From Bradyrhizobium guangdongense (GTDB lineage: Bacteria > Pseudomonadota > Alphaproteobacteria > Rhizobiales > Xanthobacteraceae): a stretch of 35,436 nt of DNA. Location: positions 1-35,436 of the forward strand of contig NZ_PPPT01000057.1 in NCBI RefSeq assembly GCF_006483445.1, written 5' to 3'. Shown piece after piece: positions 7,487-15,060 of the stretch (the first letter of the stretch is position 1; each line of letters opens with the position of its first letter). Both the position numbers and the translations under genes were made by a program. The notes below the pieces were generated by a model. It saw only the letters and a program-made list of their open reading frames with translations. It was not told the origin of the DNA and did not search any database.

Positions 7487-9556
7487 TCAGGGCACGCGCA
7501 ACCCATCAGGCACGATGCCCTGGCGCCGGACCAGCAGCAGCGCGAGCAACAGCGTCGGCAGCAGGATCCCAAGCCCCAGCAGCGTCACCTGCATCTGCGA
7601 CAGCGGCATGATCCCGCCGCCGGGCGTCGCCACCACGAAGCCGCCGATCACGAGCAGCACACGGATCGGCCACTCCAGCGCGCCCGCGCCGCGGAGATCG
7701 CCGACGAAGGGCTGGTAGCCCTGAATGCCGCCGCAGATGAAGAGTGTGCCGAACGCCGCCATTCCCATCAGGCCGAGGCCGGCGAAATAGGGGCTCGGGC
7801 CCTGCAGCACCAGCGCCGGATTGAGGACGAAGAAGAACGGGATGAAGTAGATGATGCTGCCGACCCACATCGATTCCCAGCCCGTCTTCATCGCCGGCGA
7901 GCCGGCGATGCCGGCCGCGGCAAAGGACGCGATCGCGACCGGCGGCGTGATGGACGACAGCATGCCCCAATAGAAGATGAACATGTGCACGGCCATCCGG
8001 TTGAGCCCGAGCTTCTCCAGCGCCGGCGCCACCAGGATCGCGAGGAAGATGTAGCAGGCCGTCGTCGTCAGCCCGAGCCCGAGAATGAGGCTCGTGAAGG
8101 CGCACATGCCGAGCAGCAGGAAAGCGTTGTCGCCGGCGATCCGCAGCAGATCGTTGGCGAGGCTCGACACCACGCCGGTCATCGAGAAGGCGCCGATCAG
8201 GAGGCCGCAGCCGGCGAGGATGCCGACCAGCTCGACGAAGGTGCGGCCGTTGACCTCGAGGAACTTGTTGATCGTGCTGAGCGTCCAGCGCGTATCCTTG
8301 GAGAAGAGCTGGTTGAGCACCAGCAGCAGCGCCGTGGCATAGAACGGCGCGTGGCTCTCGCGCTTGAAATGCAGCAGCATGACGATCAAGAGCGCGATCA
8401 CGAAGACGTAGTACCAGCCGTCCTTGATCGTATCCATCACCCGCGGCAGTTCGGCACGCGGAATACCCTTCAGGCCGTGGCGCGCCGCGTAGGCGTCGAC
8501 CTGCATGAACAGGCCGACATAATAGAGCGCGGCCGGAATGATCGCGGCGAGCGCGACGTCGGCATAGCTGACATTGAGGAACTGCGCGATCACGAAGGCG
8601 GTCGCGCCCATCACCGGCGGGGCCAGCACCGCGCCGGTCGAGGCGCACGCCTCGATCGCACCGGCGTAGGAGGCGCGAAAGCCGCTCTTCTTCATGACCG
8701 GAATGGTCATGGTGCCGGCGGTCAGCACGTTGGAGATGATCGAGCCCGACATCATGCCGAGCAGGCCCGAGGCAAAGATGCAGACCTTCGCCGCACCGCC
8801 GCGGAAGGTGCCGCAGAGGGCGAAAGCGAGGTTGATGAAGAATTTGCCCGCGCCAGTCATCATCAGAGCGGTGCCGAACACCAAAAAGCCGATCACGGTG
8901 TCGGCAAAGGCCTGGATGGGAATGCCGAGCAGGCTTTCGCCCGACAGCACGTGATAGGCGGTGGCCTGCTCGAGGGTCGATTGCGTGCCGCGGAACGGCC
9001 CGAGCCAGCTTGCCTCGGAGAACAGCGGATAGACCGTGAAGGGCAGAACGCTCAGCAAGAGACTCCAGCCGCCGGTCCGGCGCAGCGCCTCCATCAGCAT
9101 CGCCCACATCACGAGGCCCGCGGCGATCACGTTGGTCGGTGCACTGCCAAACTCCCAGCCCGCTTCTGCGGCTTTGCGGACGTTCGACATCAGCACCAGT
9201 GCAGCACCGAACGTCACGACGAAACAGACGAGGTCGTACCAGGGGATGCGATCGAGCGATGCGCGTTCGGTGCCCGGAAAGATCAGGAAGGTGAAGGGCA
9301 GCATCAACGCGATCAGGAGATAAAAATACTCCGTGTTGAGCTGGGTGTAGCCGATCAGGAAGCGCAGCGAGAATTGCTGGTTGATGCAGAGCAGGATCGT
9401 CGCCGCGGTGGCCGCGACCAGGGCCCAGCGCCAGACGCCTTGCAGCGTCCGGACGCGGGTGACCTCGGCTTCCTGGAGATTGCCGGCGCTGCCATGGGGA
9501 TCGTCGAACACGACCCGCTTCTGCTCTTGCGGGTCGAAGGCGGGTGAAACAGACAT
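7487..9556 (-). CDS. TRAP transporter fused permease (DctQM type, TAXI family)
   Basis: 689-residue integral membrane protein combining the small (4TM-like) and large (DctM-like) TRAP subunits, as is usual for TAXI-type systems. After a roughly 40-residue cytoplasmic N-terminus come repeated hydrophobic helices. Typical DctM segments include GAGKFFINLAFALCGTFRGG, GLLGMMSGSIISNVLTAGT and ACASTGAVLAPPVMGATAF. It should use the sodium or proton gradient to import a carboxylate delivered by the periplasmic TAXI protein encoded 36 bases upstream. The downstream glutaminase begins 21 bases after its stop. Glutamate and/or glutamine is the most economical substrate guess, because TAXI proteins that bind glutamate are known and the next gene is a glutaminase. 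Confidence 0.92.
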   Translation of the reverse strand: MSVSPAFDPQEQKRVVFDDPHGSAGNLQEAEVTRVRTLQGVWRWALVAATAATILLCINQQFSLRFLIGYTQLNTEYFYLLIALMLPFTFLIFPGTERASLDRIPWYDLVCFVVTFGAALVLMSNVRKAAEAGWEFGSAPTNVIAAGLVMWAMLMEALRRTGGWSLLLSVLPFTVYPLFSEASWLGPFRGTQSTLEQATAYHVLSGESLLGIPIQAFADTVIGFLVFGTALMMTGAGKFFINLAFALCGTFRGGAAKVCIFASGLLGMMSGSIISNVLTAGTMTIPVMKKSGFRASYAGAIEACASTGAVLAPPVMGATAFVIAQFLNVSYADVALAAIIPAALYYVGLFMQVDAYAARHGLKGIPRAELPRVMDTIKDGWYYVFVIALLIVMLLHFKRESHAPFYATALLLVLNQLFSKDTRWTLSTINKFLEVNGRTFVELVGILAGCGLLIGAFSMTGVVSSLANDLLRIAGDNAFLLLGMCAFTSLILGLGLTTTACYIFLAILVAPALEKLGLNRMAVHMFIFYWGMLSSITPPVAIASFAAAGIAGSPAMKTGWESMWVGSIIYFIPFFFVLNPALVLQGPSPYFAGLGLMGMAAFGTLFICGGIQGYQPFVGDLRGAGALEWPIRVLLVIGGFVVATPGGGIMPLSQMQVTLLGLGILLPTLLLALLLVRRQGIVPDGLRVP

Positions 9557-9592
9557 GGGCGATCCCGTCCCTCGTAGGGTGGCAGTGCTGTT

Positions 9593-10759
9593 CTAATCCT
9601 CGAACCCGTTCGGCATGTTGGCCTTGGCGAGCGCGGCGGCGCGCGCCTTCATCCAGCCGTCGAGGAAGGCTTTTTCGTCGGCGGGCGGATTGGACTTGCC
9701 GTAGTCAGCCCATGCCGCTGCGAGCGTTTGTTGCCGCTTGTAGAGCGCATTGTTGTGCGTCTCCTGCGCGTCGCTCCATTGGCCGGCTTCCTTCAGCGCC
9801 TTCACGGCACCGGGATGCACAGGCACCACCCAGTTCTTGGTCTGCCGATCGGCGGCGAGCCCCCCGGCGCCGGGCGCGGAGTCCTTGTAGGCGTCGTAGT
9901 TGACGATCATCGCCTTGGTGATGCCGTAGACCTGGTCGGCCGGCTGCGAGGCGTAAGCGACGAAGATCGGATAGGGATAGTTGCCGAGCTCGATCGGATG
10001 CTCCTTGGAGATGCCGGCGCCGCAAGTCGCCAGATGCGGAAAGAAGAAGGAGCCGACCTTGCGCATGCGGGCCCAGCCTTCCTTGTCGGCGGCGGGAAGC
10101 GGCGGCCAGACCAGGCCGCGCGGTGACGTCTCGACTTCCTTCGCTGGACCCGTGATGGTGGTGGCGAAAGCGGCGTCGACGTCGTTGTTGATCATACCCT
10201 TCCACATCGCGCCATAGCTGGAGAACTCGACGGCCTTGATATCGTTCTTGCTCAGGCCGCCGAAGGCGAGCACGGCGAGCGCGTTCTGATTGAGCGCCGG
10301 CGAGCCGACCACGAAGCCGATTCGCTTGCCCTTGAGATCCTTGACCTCCTTGACGCCGGTGTCCTTTGCGACGCCGAGCGAGCCTGCATTGCAATCGACC
10401 GACGACAGCACGAGCTGCAGCGCCTGCGGACCCCATTCCTTGGCGCCGAACTCGAACACACCCTCCTGTGCGAAATAGGTGCCGGAGCCCATGGCGGACG
10501 CCGCGGCCCGATTGGCCCGCAGCGGCGCCAGCCGCGCCACGTCGTTGCCGGCCGGCAGCACGCGGACGTCGGTACCGTATTTGTCCTTCATCATCTTGCC
10601 GACGCCGACCGCGATGTTGAAGCCGGCGGTGCCGGTGTCGTAGGCGGTGAATGTCAGCGTCGGCGGAAGCTTGATGTCGTCAGCGACGGCATAGCGTGTA
10701 GACGCAAAAGAAATGCCTGCGACCAAGGCAGGCGCAAGCATAAACAGCCCACGAAGCAT
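9593..10759 (-). CDS. TAXI-family TRAP transporter substrate-binding protein
   Basis: 388-residue periplasmic binding protein with a signal peptide: hydrophobic residues 5-19 and an AVA-DD cleavage site after residue 26. The TAXI family pattern is seen in TLTFTAYDTGTAGFNIAVGV, the GSGTYFAQEG loop, the KDLKGKRIGFVVGSPALNQN hinge and the lobe-2 NDVDAAFATTITGPAKEVE segment. It captures the substrate and hands it to the fused TRAP permease encoded immediately downstream. A good GGAGGGAG ribosome-binding site precedes the ATG. It is the first gene of the transporter-glutaminase operon. The 169-base leader upstream contains a perfect 8-bp hairpin and separates it from the biotin carrier gene, which reads in the same direction. 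Confidence 0.93.
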   Translation of the reverse strand: MLRGLFMLAPALVAGISFASTRYAVADDIKLPPTLTFTAYDTGTAGFNIAVGVGKMMKDKYGTDVRVLPAGNDVARLAPLRANRAAASAMGSGTYFAQEGVFEFGAKEWGPQALQLVLSSVDCNAGSLGVAKDTGVKEVKDLKGKRIGFVVGSPALNQNALAVLAFGGLSKNDIKAVEFSSYGAMWKGMINNDVDAAFATTITGPAKEVETSPRGLVWPPLPAADKEGWARMRKVGSFFFPHLATCGAGISKEHPIELGNYPYPIFVAYASQPADQVYGITKAMIVNYDAYKDSAPGAGGLAADRQTKNWVVPVHPGAVKALKEAGQWSDAQETHNNALYKRQQTLAAAWADYGKSNPPADEKAFLDGWMKARAAALAKANMPNGFED

Positions 10760-10777
10760 GTTTCTCCCTCCAATGTC

Positions 10778-10798
10778 CTTCGCGCCCCTTGCGCGAAG
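10778..10798 (-). other. Hairpin in the leader of the TAXI gene
   Basis: CTTCGCGC (10778-10785) and GCGCGAAG (10791-10798) form a perfect 8-bp stem with a 5-base loop, ending about 19 bases before the TAXI start codon. No T-run follows on the minus strand, so it is not a classic terminator for the upstream biotin carrier gene. It could modulate translation or mRNA stability. Confidence 0.4.
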
Positions 10799-10928
10799 TC
10801 CTTCGCTTTTCGCGAGGATTTTTTGCTTGGATCGATCATGTCACCGCCGTCAGGCGATGGCAACGCCGTACCGTAACCCCATCCCGCAGACAGCTTGTCG
10901 CGGCGCCTTCTCGCAAGACGCTGAGCGA

Positions 10929-11150
10929 TCAACGCCTCAGGATCGCAATCGCCTGACCTTCGGCAACGACATCGTCGAGCTTGACGAGAAGCGATGTGAG
11001 CGTGCCCGCCGCGGGCGAGGGAACCGGGATCTCCATCTTCATGGCTTCGACGAATGCAATCTCGTCGCCATCCGCAACGCTTCCTCCAACTTCCACGGGA
11101 AGTGCGCACACGCGTCCCGCGACCTCCGTCACGATCTTAATTTCTGGCAT
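10929..11150 (-). CDS. Minimal biotin carboxyl carrier protein (biotin/lipoyl attachment domain)
   Basis: 73-residue protein made of a single biotinyl domain. The biotinylation motif EAMKME is intact, with K38 as the modified lysine, and the barrel pattern GGSVADGDEIAFVEAMKM...VKLDDVVAEGQAIAIL is complete. It carries carboxybiotin between a biotin carboxylase and a carboxyltransferase. The start at 11150 (GGGAG just upstream) is preferred to an in-frame codon at 11177. It is divergent from the IclR regulator, and the matching carboxyltransferase follows that regulator, so the three genes probably form one regulated unit. No biotin carboxylase gene is present in the window. Transcription could continue into the TAXI transporter genes. 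Confidence 0.9.
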   Translation of the reverse strand: MPEIKIVTEVAGRVCALPVEVGGSVADGDEIAFVEAMKMEIPVPSPAAGTLTSLLVKLDDVVAEGQAIAILRR

Positions 11151-11203
11151 GCCACTCCCTTTGTGTTGTCGTCGCAAAATGCCTGATGTAGCGTGTCCTT
11201 CAA

Positions 11204-11229
11204 GCGGAATTTAATTCCGCAGAGCGGAA
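11204..11229. promoter_or_regulatory. Candidate IclR-family operator (three repeated half-sites)
   Basis: GCGGAATT (11204-11211) and AATTCCGC (11213-11220) form a perfect inverted repeat around one T. A third half-site, GCGGAA (11224-11229), follows after AGA and forms a second inverted repeat with TTCCGC. The site is inside the 93-base gap between the divergent biotin-carrier and regulator genes. Three-fold repeats of this kind are known for IclR-family activators such as PobR and PcaU, which makes autoregulation and control of both directions likely. Confidence 0.6.
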
Positions 11230-11243
11230 CAACGGTAGGGAAC

Positions 11244-12218
11244 ATGGGACGACGTTCGGAGCGCTTGAGCAAGCAAGGAATGCTCGCCGGTGAATCAGGC
11301 GAGGGTGATGTCATCCAGGTCGTATCGCGAGCATTCGATGTGTTGCGGTGCTTCGAGGGCCACGAGGCCCGGCTCGGCAATCTCGAAATCTCAAACCGCT
11401 GCGGCCTGCCGCGATCGACCGTATCGCGTCTGACCCACACGCTGACCCGGATGGGCCAACTCGTTTATTTGCCGCGCGATCAGAAATACCGGATCGGCCC
11501 GAGCGCGGTGGCGATGAGCTCTTCGATGATGAAGGGCCTTCAGCTCCGCAACCTGATCCGCCAGCGCTTGTCTGACGTTGCCGAGCAACTGCCGGGCACC
11601 GTCGGCTTCGTCATCCCCGATCGTTTCCATCTCGTCTATTTCGAGTTCGCGCGCTCGGCGAGCGCACTCGGCCTGCACGAAGTCACGGGCAGCCGCATCT
11701 CGATGGCGTCCACCGCGGCGGGCGCGGCCTACACCGCGGCGCTCCCGCAGGAGATCGGCGATGCGCTGATCGCGGAGATGGAGCGGGAAGTCCCCGAATC
11801 CGCAAAGCTGCTCAAACCGCGCATCGAGGCCAACCGCCACTTCTTGCGCGAGCACGGCTATGTCGTGGCCTGCGGCATCTGGAGCCCGCACATCAACGGT
11901 CTCGCGGTGCCGCTGTGGTCGCCGCAATACCAGACCGTCGTCGTGGTCACGATCGGCCTCTTGGCGGCGATGTATGACGAAGAGCGGCTGCATCGCGAAG
12001 TTGCGCCGCTGATGATCGAGCTGGGGCGGGCGGTGGGTGGCCTGCTCGAAGGAGCCGAAGGCGATTTCCTCAACTCTCGCCTCGAACGAAAGCCGATTGC
12101 GGTGGCGGTCCATAACAATAACAAGCCCATCACGTCGGAGGGAGTGAATGACCTGGAAGCCGGAACTCGACGAGCTCGCTCGGCGCGAAGCGTTCGCGCG
12201 CGAGATGGGAGGCGTTGA
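11244..12218 (+). CDS. IclR-family transcriptional regulator
   Basis: 324-residue regulator. An N-terminal winged helix-turn-helix occupies about residues 24-85 (VVSRAFDVLRCF, then LGNLEISNRCGLPRSTVSRL), and the IclR effector domain follows (about 100-275, ending in the MIELGRAVGG helix). A tail of about 40 residues is longer than usual and runs 71 bases into the next gene. The ATG at 11244 is preferred to the GTG at 11193, because the latter would place the palindromic operator inside the coding region and the winged-helix domain does not need it. It probably senses an organic acid or acyl-CoA-related compound and controls the divergent biotin carrier gene and the overlapping carboxyltransferase gene. 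Confidence 0.88.
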   Translation: MGRRSERLSKQGMLAGESGEGDVIQVVSRAFDVLRCFEGHEARLGNLEISNRCGLPRSTVSRLTHTLTRMGQLVYLPRDQKYRIGPSAVAMSSSMMKGLQLRNLIRQRLSDVAEQLPGTVGFVIPDRFHLVYFEFARSASALGLHEVTGSRISMASTAAGAAYTAALPQEIGDALIAEMEREVPESAKLLKPRIEANRHFLREHGYVVACGIWSPHINGLAVPLWSPQYQTVVVVTIGLLAAMYDEERLHREVAPLMIELGRAVGGLLEGAEGDFLNSRLERKPIAVAVHNNNKPITSEGVNDLEAGTRRARSARSVRARDGRR

Positions 12219-13707
12219 CAAGGTCAAGCGACAGCATGACCAGGGCCGGCTGACGGTTCGGGAACGCATCGGGAAGCTGGTCGACAACAGCAGCTTCCAT
12301 GAGATCGGTGCCGTCTCCGGCATCGGCGAATACGACCAGCAGGGCGACCTCAAGCATGTGACGCCGGCGAACTGCGTGTTCGGCCGCGCGCGCATCGAGG
12401 GCCGTACCGTCGTCGTGGTCGGCGACGACTTTACCGTGCGCGGCGGCTCGGCGGATGCCTCGATCTCGGCAAAGCCGTTGATGGCCGAGGAGATGGCGCA
12501 TGATTTTCGTCTGCCCATCATCCGCATCATCGAGGGCTCCGGCGGCGGCGGCTCGGTCAAGACCATCGAGACCAAGGGCGCCGCGAACCTCCCGGGCGGC
12601 ATCGGCGGCACGCGTTGGTATCGCTTCACGATCGAGAACATGTCGCGCGTGCCGGTGGTGGCGCTCGGCCTCGGCTCGGTGGCCGGCCTGGGCGCGGCGC
12701 GGCTCGCCGCCAGCCATTATTCGATCATGACAAAGGCGTCCGCGATGTTCGTCGCGGGTCCGCCGGTCGTGAAGCGTTTAGGGCAGGATCTGTCGAAACA
12801 GGATCTCGGCGGCGCCGACATCCAGACCAAGGCCGGCGCGATCGACCACGCGGTCGAGACCGAGGAAGAGGCCTTCGCCTGCGCGCGGCGTTTTCTGTCC
12901 TATCTGCCGTCGTCGGTCTACGAGCTGCCGCCGACGCTGCCATGTCAGGACGATCCGGAGCGTGCCGACGAAGCCCTGATGAAGGCGGTGCCGCGCGGAC
13001 GCCGCCAAGTCTACAAGATGCGGCCGGTCATAGCATCAGTCGTCGACAAGGGCTCGTTCTTCGAGGTCGCATCCAATTTCGGCAAGCCGATCATCATCGG
13101 CCTTGCGCGGCTCGAGGGCAGGGCGGTGATGGTGCTCGCCAGCGATCCCTTCCACTATGGCGGCTCATGGACGGCGGATGCCTGCCAGAAGGTGGTGCGC
13201 TGGGTCGACTTCGCCGAAACCTTTCATCTGCCGATCGTCTATCTCATGGACTGTCCCGGCTTCATGATCGGACTGGATGCCGAGAAGGCCGCCACGATCC
13301 GCCACGGCGTGCGCGCGATGGCGGCCGTCAACCAGACCACGGTGCCCTGGTGCACGGTGATCCTGCGCAACGCCTTCGGCGTTGCCGGCGTGGTGCATCA
13401 GCCTGCCGACCGTTTTTCGATCCGCTACGCCTGGCCGTCGGCCTATTGGGGCTCGCTGCCGCTCGAAGGCGGCATCGAGGCCGCCTATCGCGCCGATATC
13501 GATGCGGCCGAGGATCCGGCAGCGAAGCTGAAGGAGATCGAGGATCGCCTCAACAAGCTGCGCTCGCCGTTCCGCTCCGCCGAAAAGTTCTGGGTTGAGG
13601 AGATCATCGACCCCCGCAAGACGCGCTCGCTGCTCTGCGAGTTCGCGAGGTTGGCCGAGCCGCTGCGCAAGCCGGGACCGCCGGAGAATTTTTCGATCAG
13701 GCCGTAG
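12148..13707 (+). CDS. Acyl-CoA carboxylase carboxyltransferase (beta) subunit
   Basis: 519-residue carboxyltransferase of the propionyl/methylcrotonyl-CoA carboxylase beta family, which transfers CO2 between carboxybiotin and an acyl-CoA. Two crotonase-like halves are visible. The N-half carries EGSGGGGSVKTIE and the GLGSVAGLGAA oxyanion region; the C-half carries SDPFHYGGSWTADACQKV, LMDCPGFMIG and the NAFGVAGVVHQP segment. The length is normal. The ATG has an excellent GGAGGGAGTGA ribosome-binding site and starts 71 bases inside the IclR gene, so the two are cotranscribed. The biotin carrier lies just across the regulator. Substrate unknown; a methylmalonyl-CoA/propionyl-CoA type reaction is one option. 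Confidence 0.9.
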   Translation: MTWKPELDELARREAFAREMGGVDKVKRQHDQGRLTVRERIGKLVDNSSFHEIGAVSGIGEYDQQGDLKHVTPANCVFGRARIEGRTVVVVGDDFTVRGGSADASISAKPLMAEEMAHDFRLPIIRIIEGSGGGGSVKTIETKGAANLPGGIGGTRWYRFTIENMSRVPVVALGLGSVAGLGAARLAASHYSIMTKASAMFVAGPPVVKRLGQDLSKQDLGGADIQTKAGAIDHAVETEEEAFACARRFLSYLPSSVYELPPTLPCQDDPERADEALMKAVPRGRRQVYKMRPVIASVVDKGSFFEVASNFGKPIIIGLARLEGRAVMVLASDPFHYGGSWTADACQKVVRWVDFAETFHLPIVYLMDCPGFMIGLDAEKAATIRHGVRAMAAVNQTTVPWCTVILRNAFGVAGVVHQPADRFSIRYAWPSAYWGSLPLEGGIEAAYRADIDAAEDPAAKLKEIEDRLNKLRSPFRSAEKFWVEEIIDPRKTRSLLCEFARLAEPLRKPGPPENFSIRP

Positions 13708-13710
13708 AGG

Positions 13711-13736
13711 CGCTGCCGCCATTGCGGGCGGCAGCG
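13711..13736 (+). terminator. Hairpin after the carboxyltransferase
   Basis: CGCTGCCGCC (13711-13720) and GGCGGCAGCG (13727-13736) make a perfect 10-bp stem with a 6-base loop, three bases after the stop codon. No T-run follows. It is probably an mRNA 3'-end or terminator-like structure. Confidence 0.5.
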
Positions 13737-13752
13737 GTCGTAAGTCTGCGGC

Positions 13753-13848
13753 TCAGCGCAGATCGTGGAGAAGGCCGGCGATGGACACGACCAGCGCGAT
13801 CAGTGTCCACGCCACCGGCCTATTCAGGAACGGCAACACCTGAGCCAC
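13753..13848 (-). CDS. Possible 31-residue hydrophobic peptide (GTG start), tentative
   Basis: A minus-strand frame from a GTG at 13848 to TGA at 13753-13755 encodes 31 residues with one plausible membrane helix (PVAWTLIALVVSIAGLL) and a polar HDLR end. It overlaps the 3' end of the GFA-type gene by 29 bases in another frame, so translation could be coupled. No clear ribosome-binding site precedes the GTG; an alternative GTG is three codons later. The hydrophobic, tidy helix is the only positive evidence, so this may be chance. Confidence 0.3.
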   Translation of the reverse strand: MAQVLPFLNRPVAWTLIALVVSIAGLLHDLR

Positions 13849-14248
13849 CCAGTTCCGCCGGAAAATCCTTCAGCTTCGGCAGACCGTCCTTCATCGGCAG
13901 GACGGTCTCGGAATAGTTGACGTGTACGCCCGGCACGAACTTCAGCGTCGGGATCGTCGCGGCATAGACGTCGACGAGACCGAGCGGCGGATGCTCCGTC
14001 ATGAGATGGCCTCCGCACTGCTTGCAGTACTGCCGGTGGCTCATGTCCGATTTCGCGAATCGGCCGACGGACTCGGCGCCCTTGGTGACGCGTACGTTCT
14101 GCGGTTGCCACAATGTGAAGGCGTTGACCGGGCCGGCCGACCAGGAGCGGCATGAGGAGCAATGGCAGTAGCCCATTCCCTCAGGCGCACCCCTGGCTTC
14201 AATCTCGACTGCGCCACAAAAGCACTTGCCGATGTATGTCGTCGTCAT
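13820..14248 (-). CDS. GFA/CENP-V domain zinc protein
   Basis: 142-residue protein of the glutathione-dependent formaldehyde-activating enzyme (GFA) fold. The zinc ligands are complete and in canonical order: C9-F-C11-G, then C28-H-C30-SS-C33, then C75-KQ-C78-G. The domain is known to bind two zinc ions and, in the founding member, glutathione adducts; most relatives have no proven reaction. AGGAG is well placed upstream of the ATG. It is the second gene of a minus-strand pair after the SRPBCC gene, separated by 76 bases that hold a strong hairpin. The divergent HxlR regulator is the probable controller. Confidence 0.9.
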   Translation of the reverse strand: MTTTYIGKCFCGAVEIEARGAPEGMGYCHCSSCRSWSAGPVNAFTLWQPQNVRVTKGAESVGRFAKSDMSHRQYCKQCGGHLMTEHPPLGLVDVYAATIPTLKFVPGVHVNYSETVLPMKDGLPKLKDFPAELGGSGVAVPE

Positions 14249-14275
14249 GGTCTCGATCTCCTGTTTGATGAGCTA

Positions 14276-14309
14276 CCGGCCGGCGGATGCATGTGGTCGC
14301 GCCGGCCGG
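14276..14309 (-). other. Intercistronic hairpin between SRPBCC and GFA genes
   Basis: CCGGCCGGCG (14276-14285) is perfectly complementary to CGCCGGCCGG (14300-14309) across a 14-base loop. There is no T-run. Its place between two codirectional genes fits an mRNA-stabilising or partial-termination structure that sets their relative expression. Confidence 0.45.
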
Positions 14310-14324
14310 AAGGCGGTCGGGTCT

Positions 14325-14837
14325 CTACTTGCCGAGCTTGGCCTGAATTTCGGCGAGACCGGCCTCGTAGACACCGGTCAGCGCATCGCTGGCCGCCTTT
14401 TCCTTGCCCTGATCGGGCGTGTAGGAGCCGCTCCAGGTGATGGTCGAAGATCCGTCGCCCTTTGCCGTGACCTTGATGGTCGCGGTGTAGTTCGAGACCG
14501 GGAGCGGGCTCGCCAGAAATCGGTAGGAGTAGCTGCGCTCGGCCTCGTTTCGCGCGGTTTGCGCTTCAACGAAGGCGGCTTTGCCGTCCTTCGTCACGAG
14601 AATGCGTGTCGGCGGCGCCTTGCCGTCCTCGATGCACTCGCCGACCGGTGGCAACCAGTTCTTGATCGCGCAGAACGGTCCGATCAGCGACCACACGGAC
14701 GAGGCAGCCGCCTTCACGTCGGCGCTGCGCGAGATCGTGGCCGCGGAGGCCGGCGCCATGGCGCCGTTCAGGAGCATCGCGCCAAGTGCGGCGATGCACG
14801 CCGCTGGCGGCTTCAAACGGGATGAGGTCTTGGTCAT
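14325..14837 (-). CDS. Exported SRPBCC (polyketide cyclase/START-like) family protein
   Basis: 170-residue protein with a signal peptide (basic start, hydrophobic residues 11-28, ASA cleavage motif ending at residue 32), so probably periplasmic. The mature part has the SRPBCC helix-grip pattern: an initial ADVKAAASSVWSLIGPF helix, IKNWLPPVGECIEDGK, and the closing STITWSGSYTPD strand followed by a long C-terminal helix. Members bind hydrophobic ligands; no catalytic residues can be assigned. It is the first gene of the minus-strand pair with the GFA protein and is divergent from the HxlR regulator at 15061. This resembles the common arrangement of a regulator beside its target. Confidence 0.85.
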   Translation of the reverse strand: MTKTSSRLKPPAACIAALGAMLLNGAMAPASAATISRSADVKAAASSVWSLIGPFCAIKNWLPPVGECIEDGKAPPTRILVTKDGKAAFVEAQTARNEAERSYSYRFLASPLPVSNYTATIKVTAKGDGSSTITWSGSYTPDQGKEKAASDALTGVYEAGLAEIQAKLGK

Positions 14838-14966
14838 GGCAATTACCCTTGTCTTTCATGAGCAGATATCAAAGCTCGTCGTGCGCATGGATCGCGTCGA
14901 GCTGGGGTTGAAGCGGTCAAAGTCCGCATGGCCGTGGGGTAGCAGCGCGTGTTCCGTCCCCACTAG

Positions 14967-14979
14967 TTCAGGGACTGAA
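14967..14979. promoter_or_regulatory. Possible HxlR operator (short palindrome)
   Basis: TTCAG (14967-14971) and CTGAA (14975-14979) form an inverted repeat around GGA in the 223-base divergent region between the SRPBCC and HxlR genes. GGGACTGA recurs about 40 bases downstream. Short dyads in such a position suit a dimeric HxlR regulator, but the motif is brief and may be chance. Confidence 0.3.
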
Positions 14980-15060
14980 TCAGCCCGGTACAGAAAATGA
15001 ACTGGAAGCCGGGACTGACTTGGCGGTACGTTGCCTCGATCGTCCGGATCGGAGGGAAGC

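Noticed and set aside
7454..9547. A 697-codon open frame on the plus strand, antisense to the TRAP permease
   Set aside because: It is an antisense shadow of a GC-rich gene. Its translation is rich in Arg, His, Gln and Glu with no domain, while the minus strand encodes a clear membrane permease.
10778..10798. Riboswitch or terminator in the TAXI leader
   Set aside because: Only a simple 8-bp hairpin is seen, with no known riboswitch fold and no T-run.
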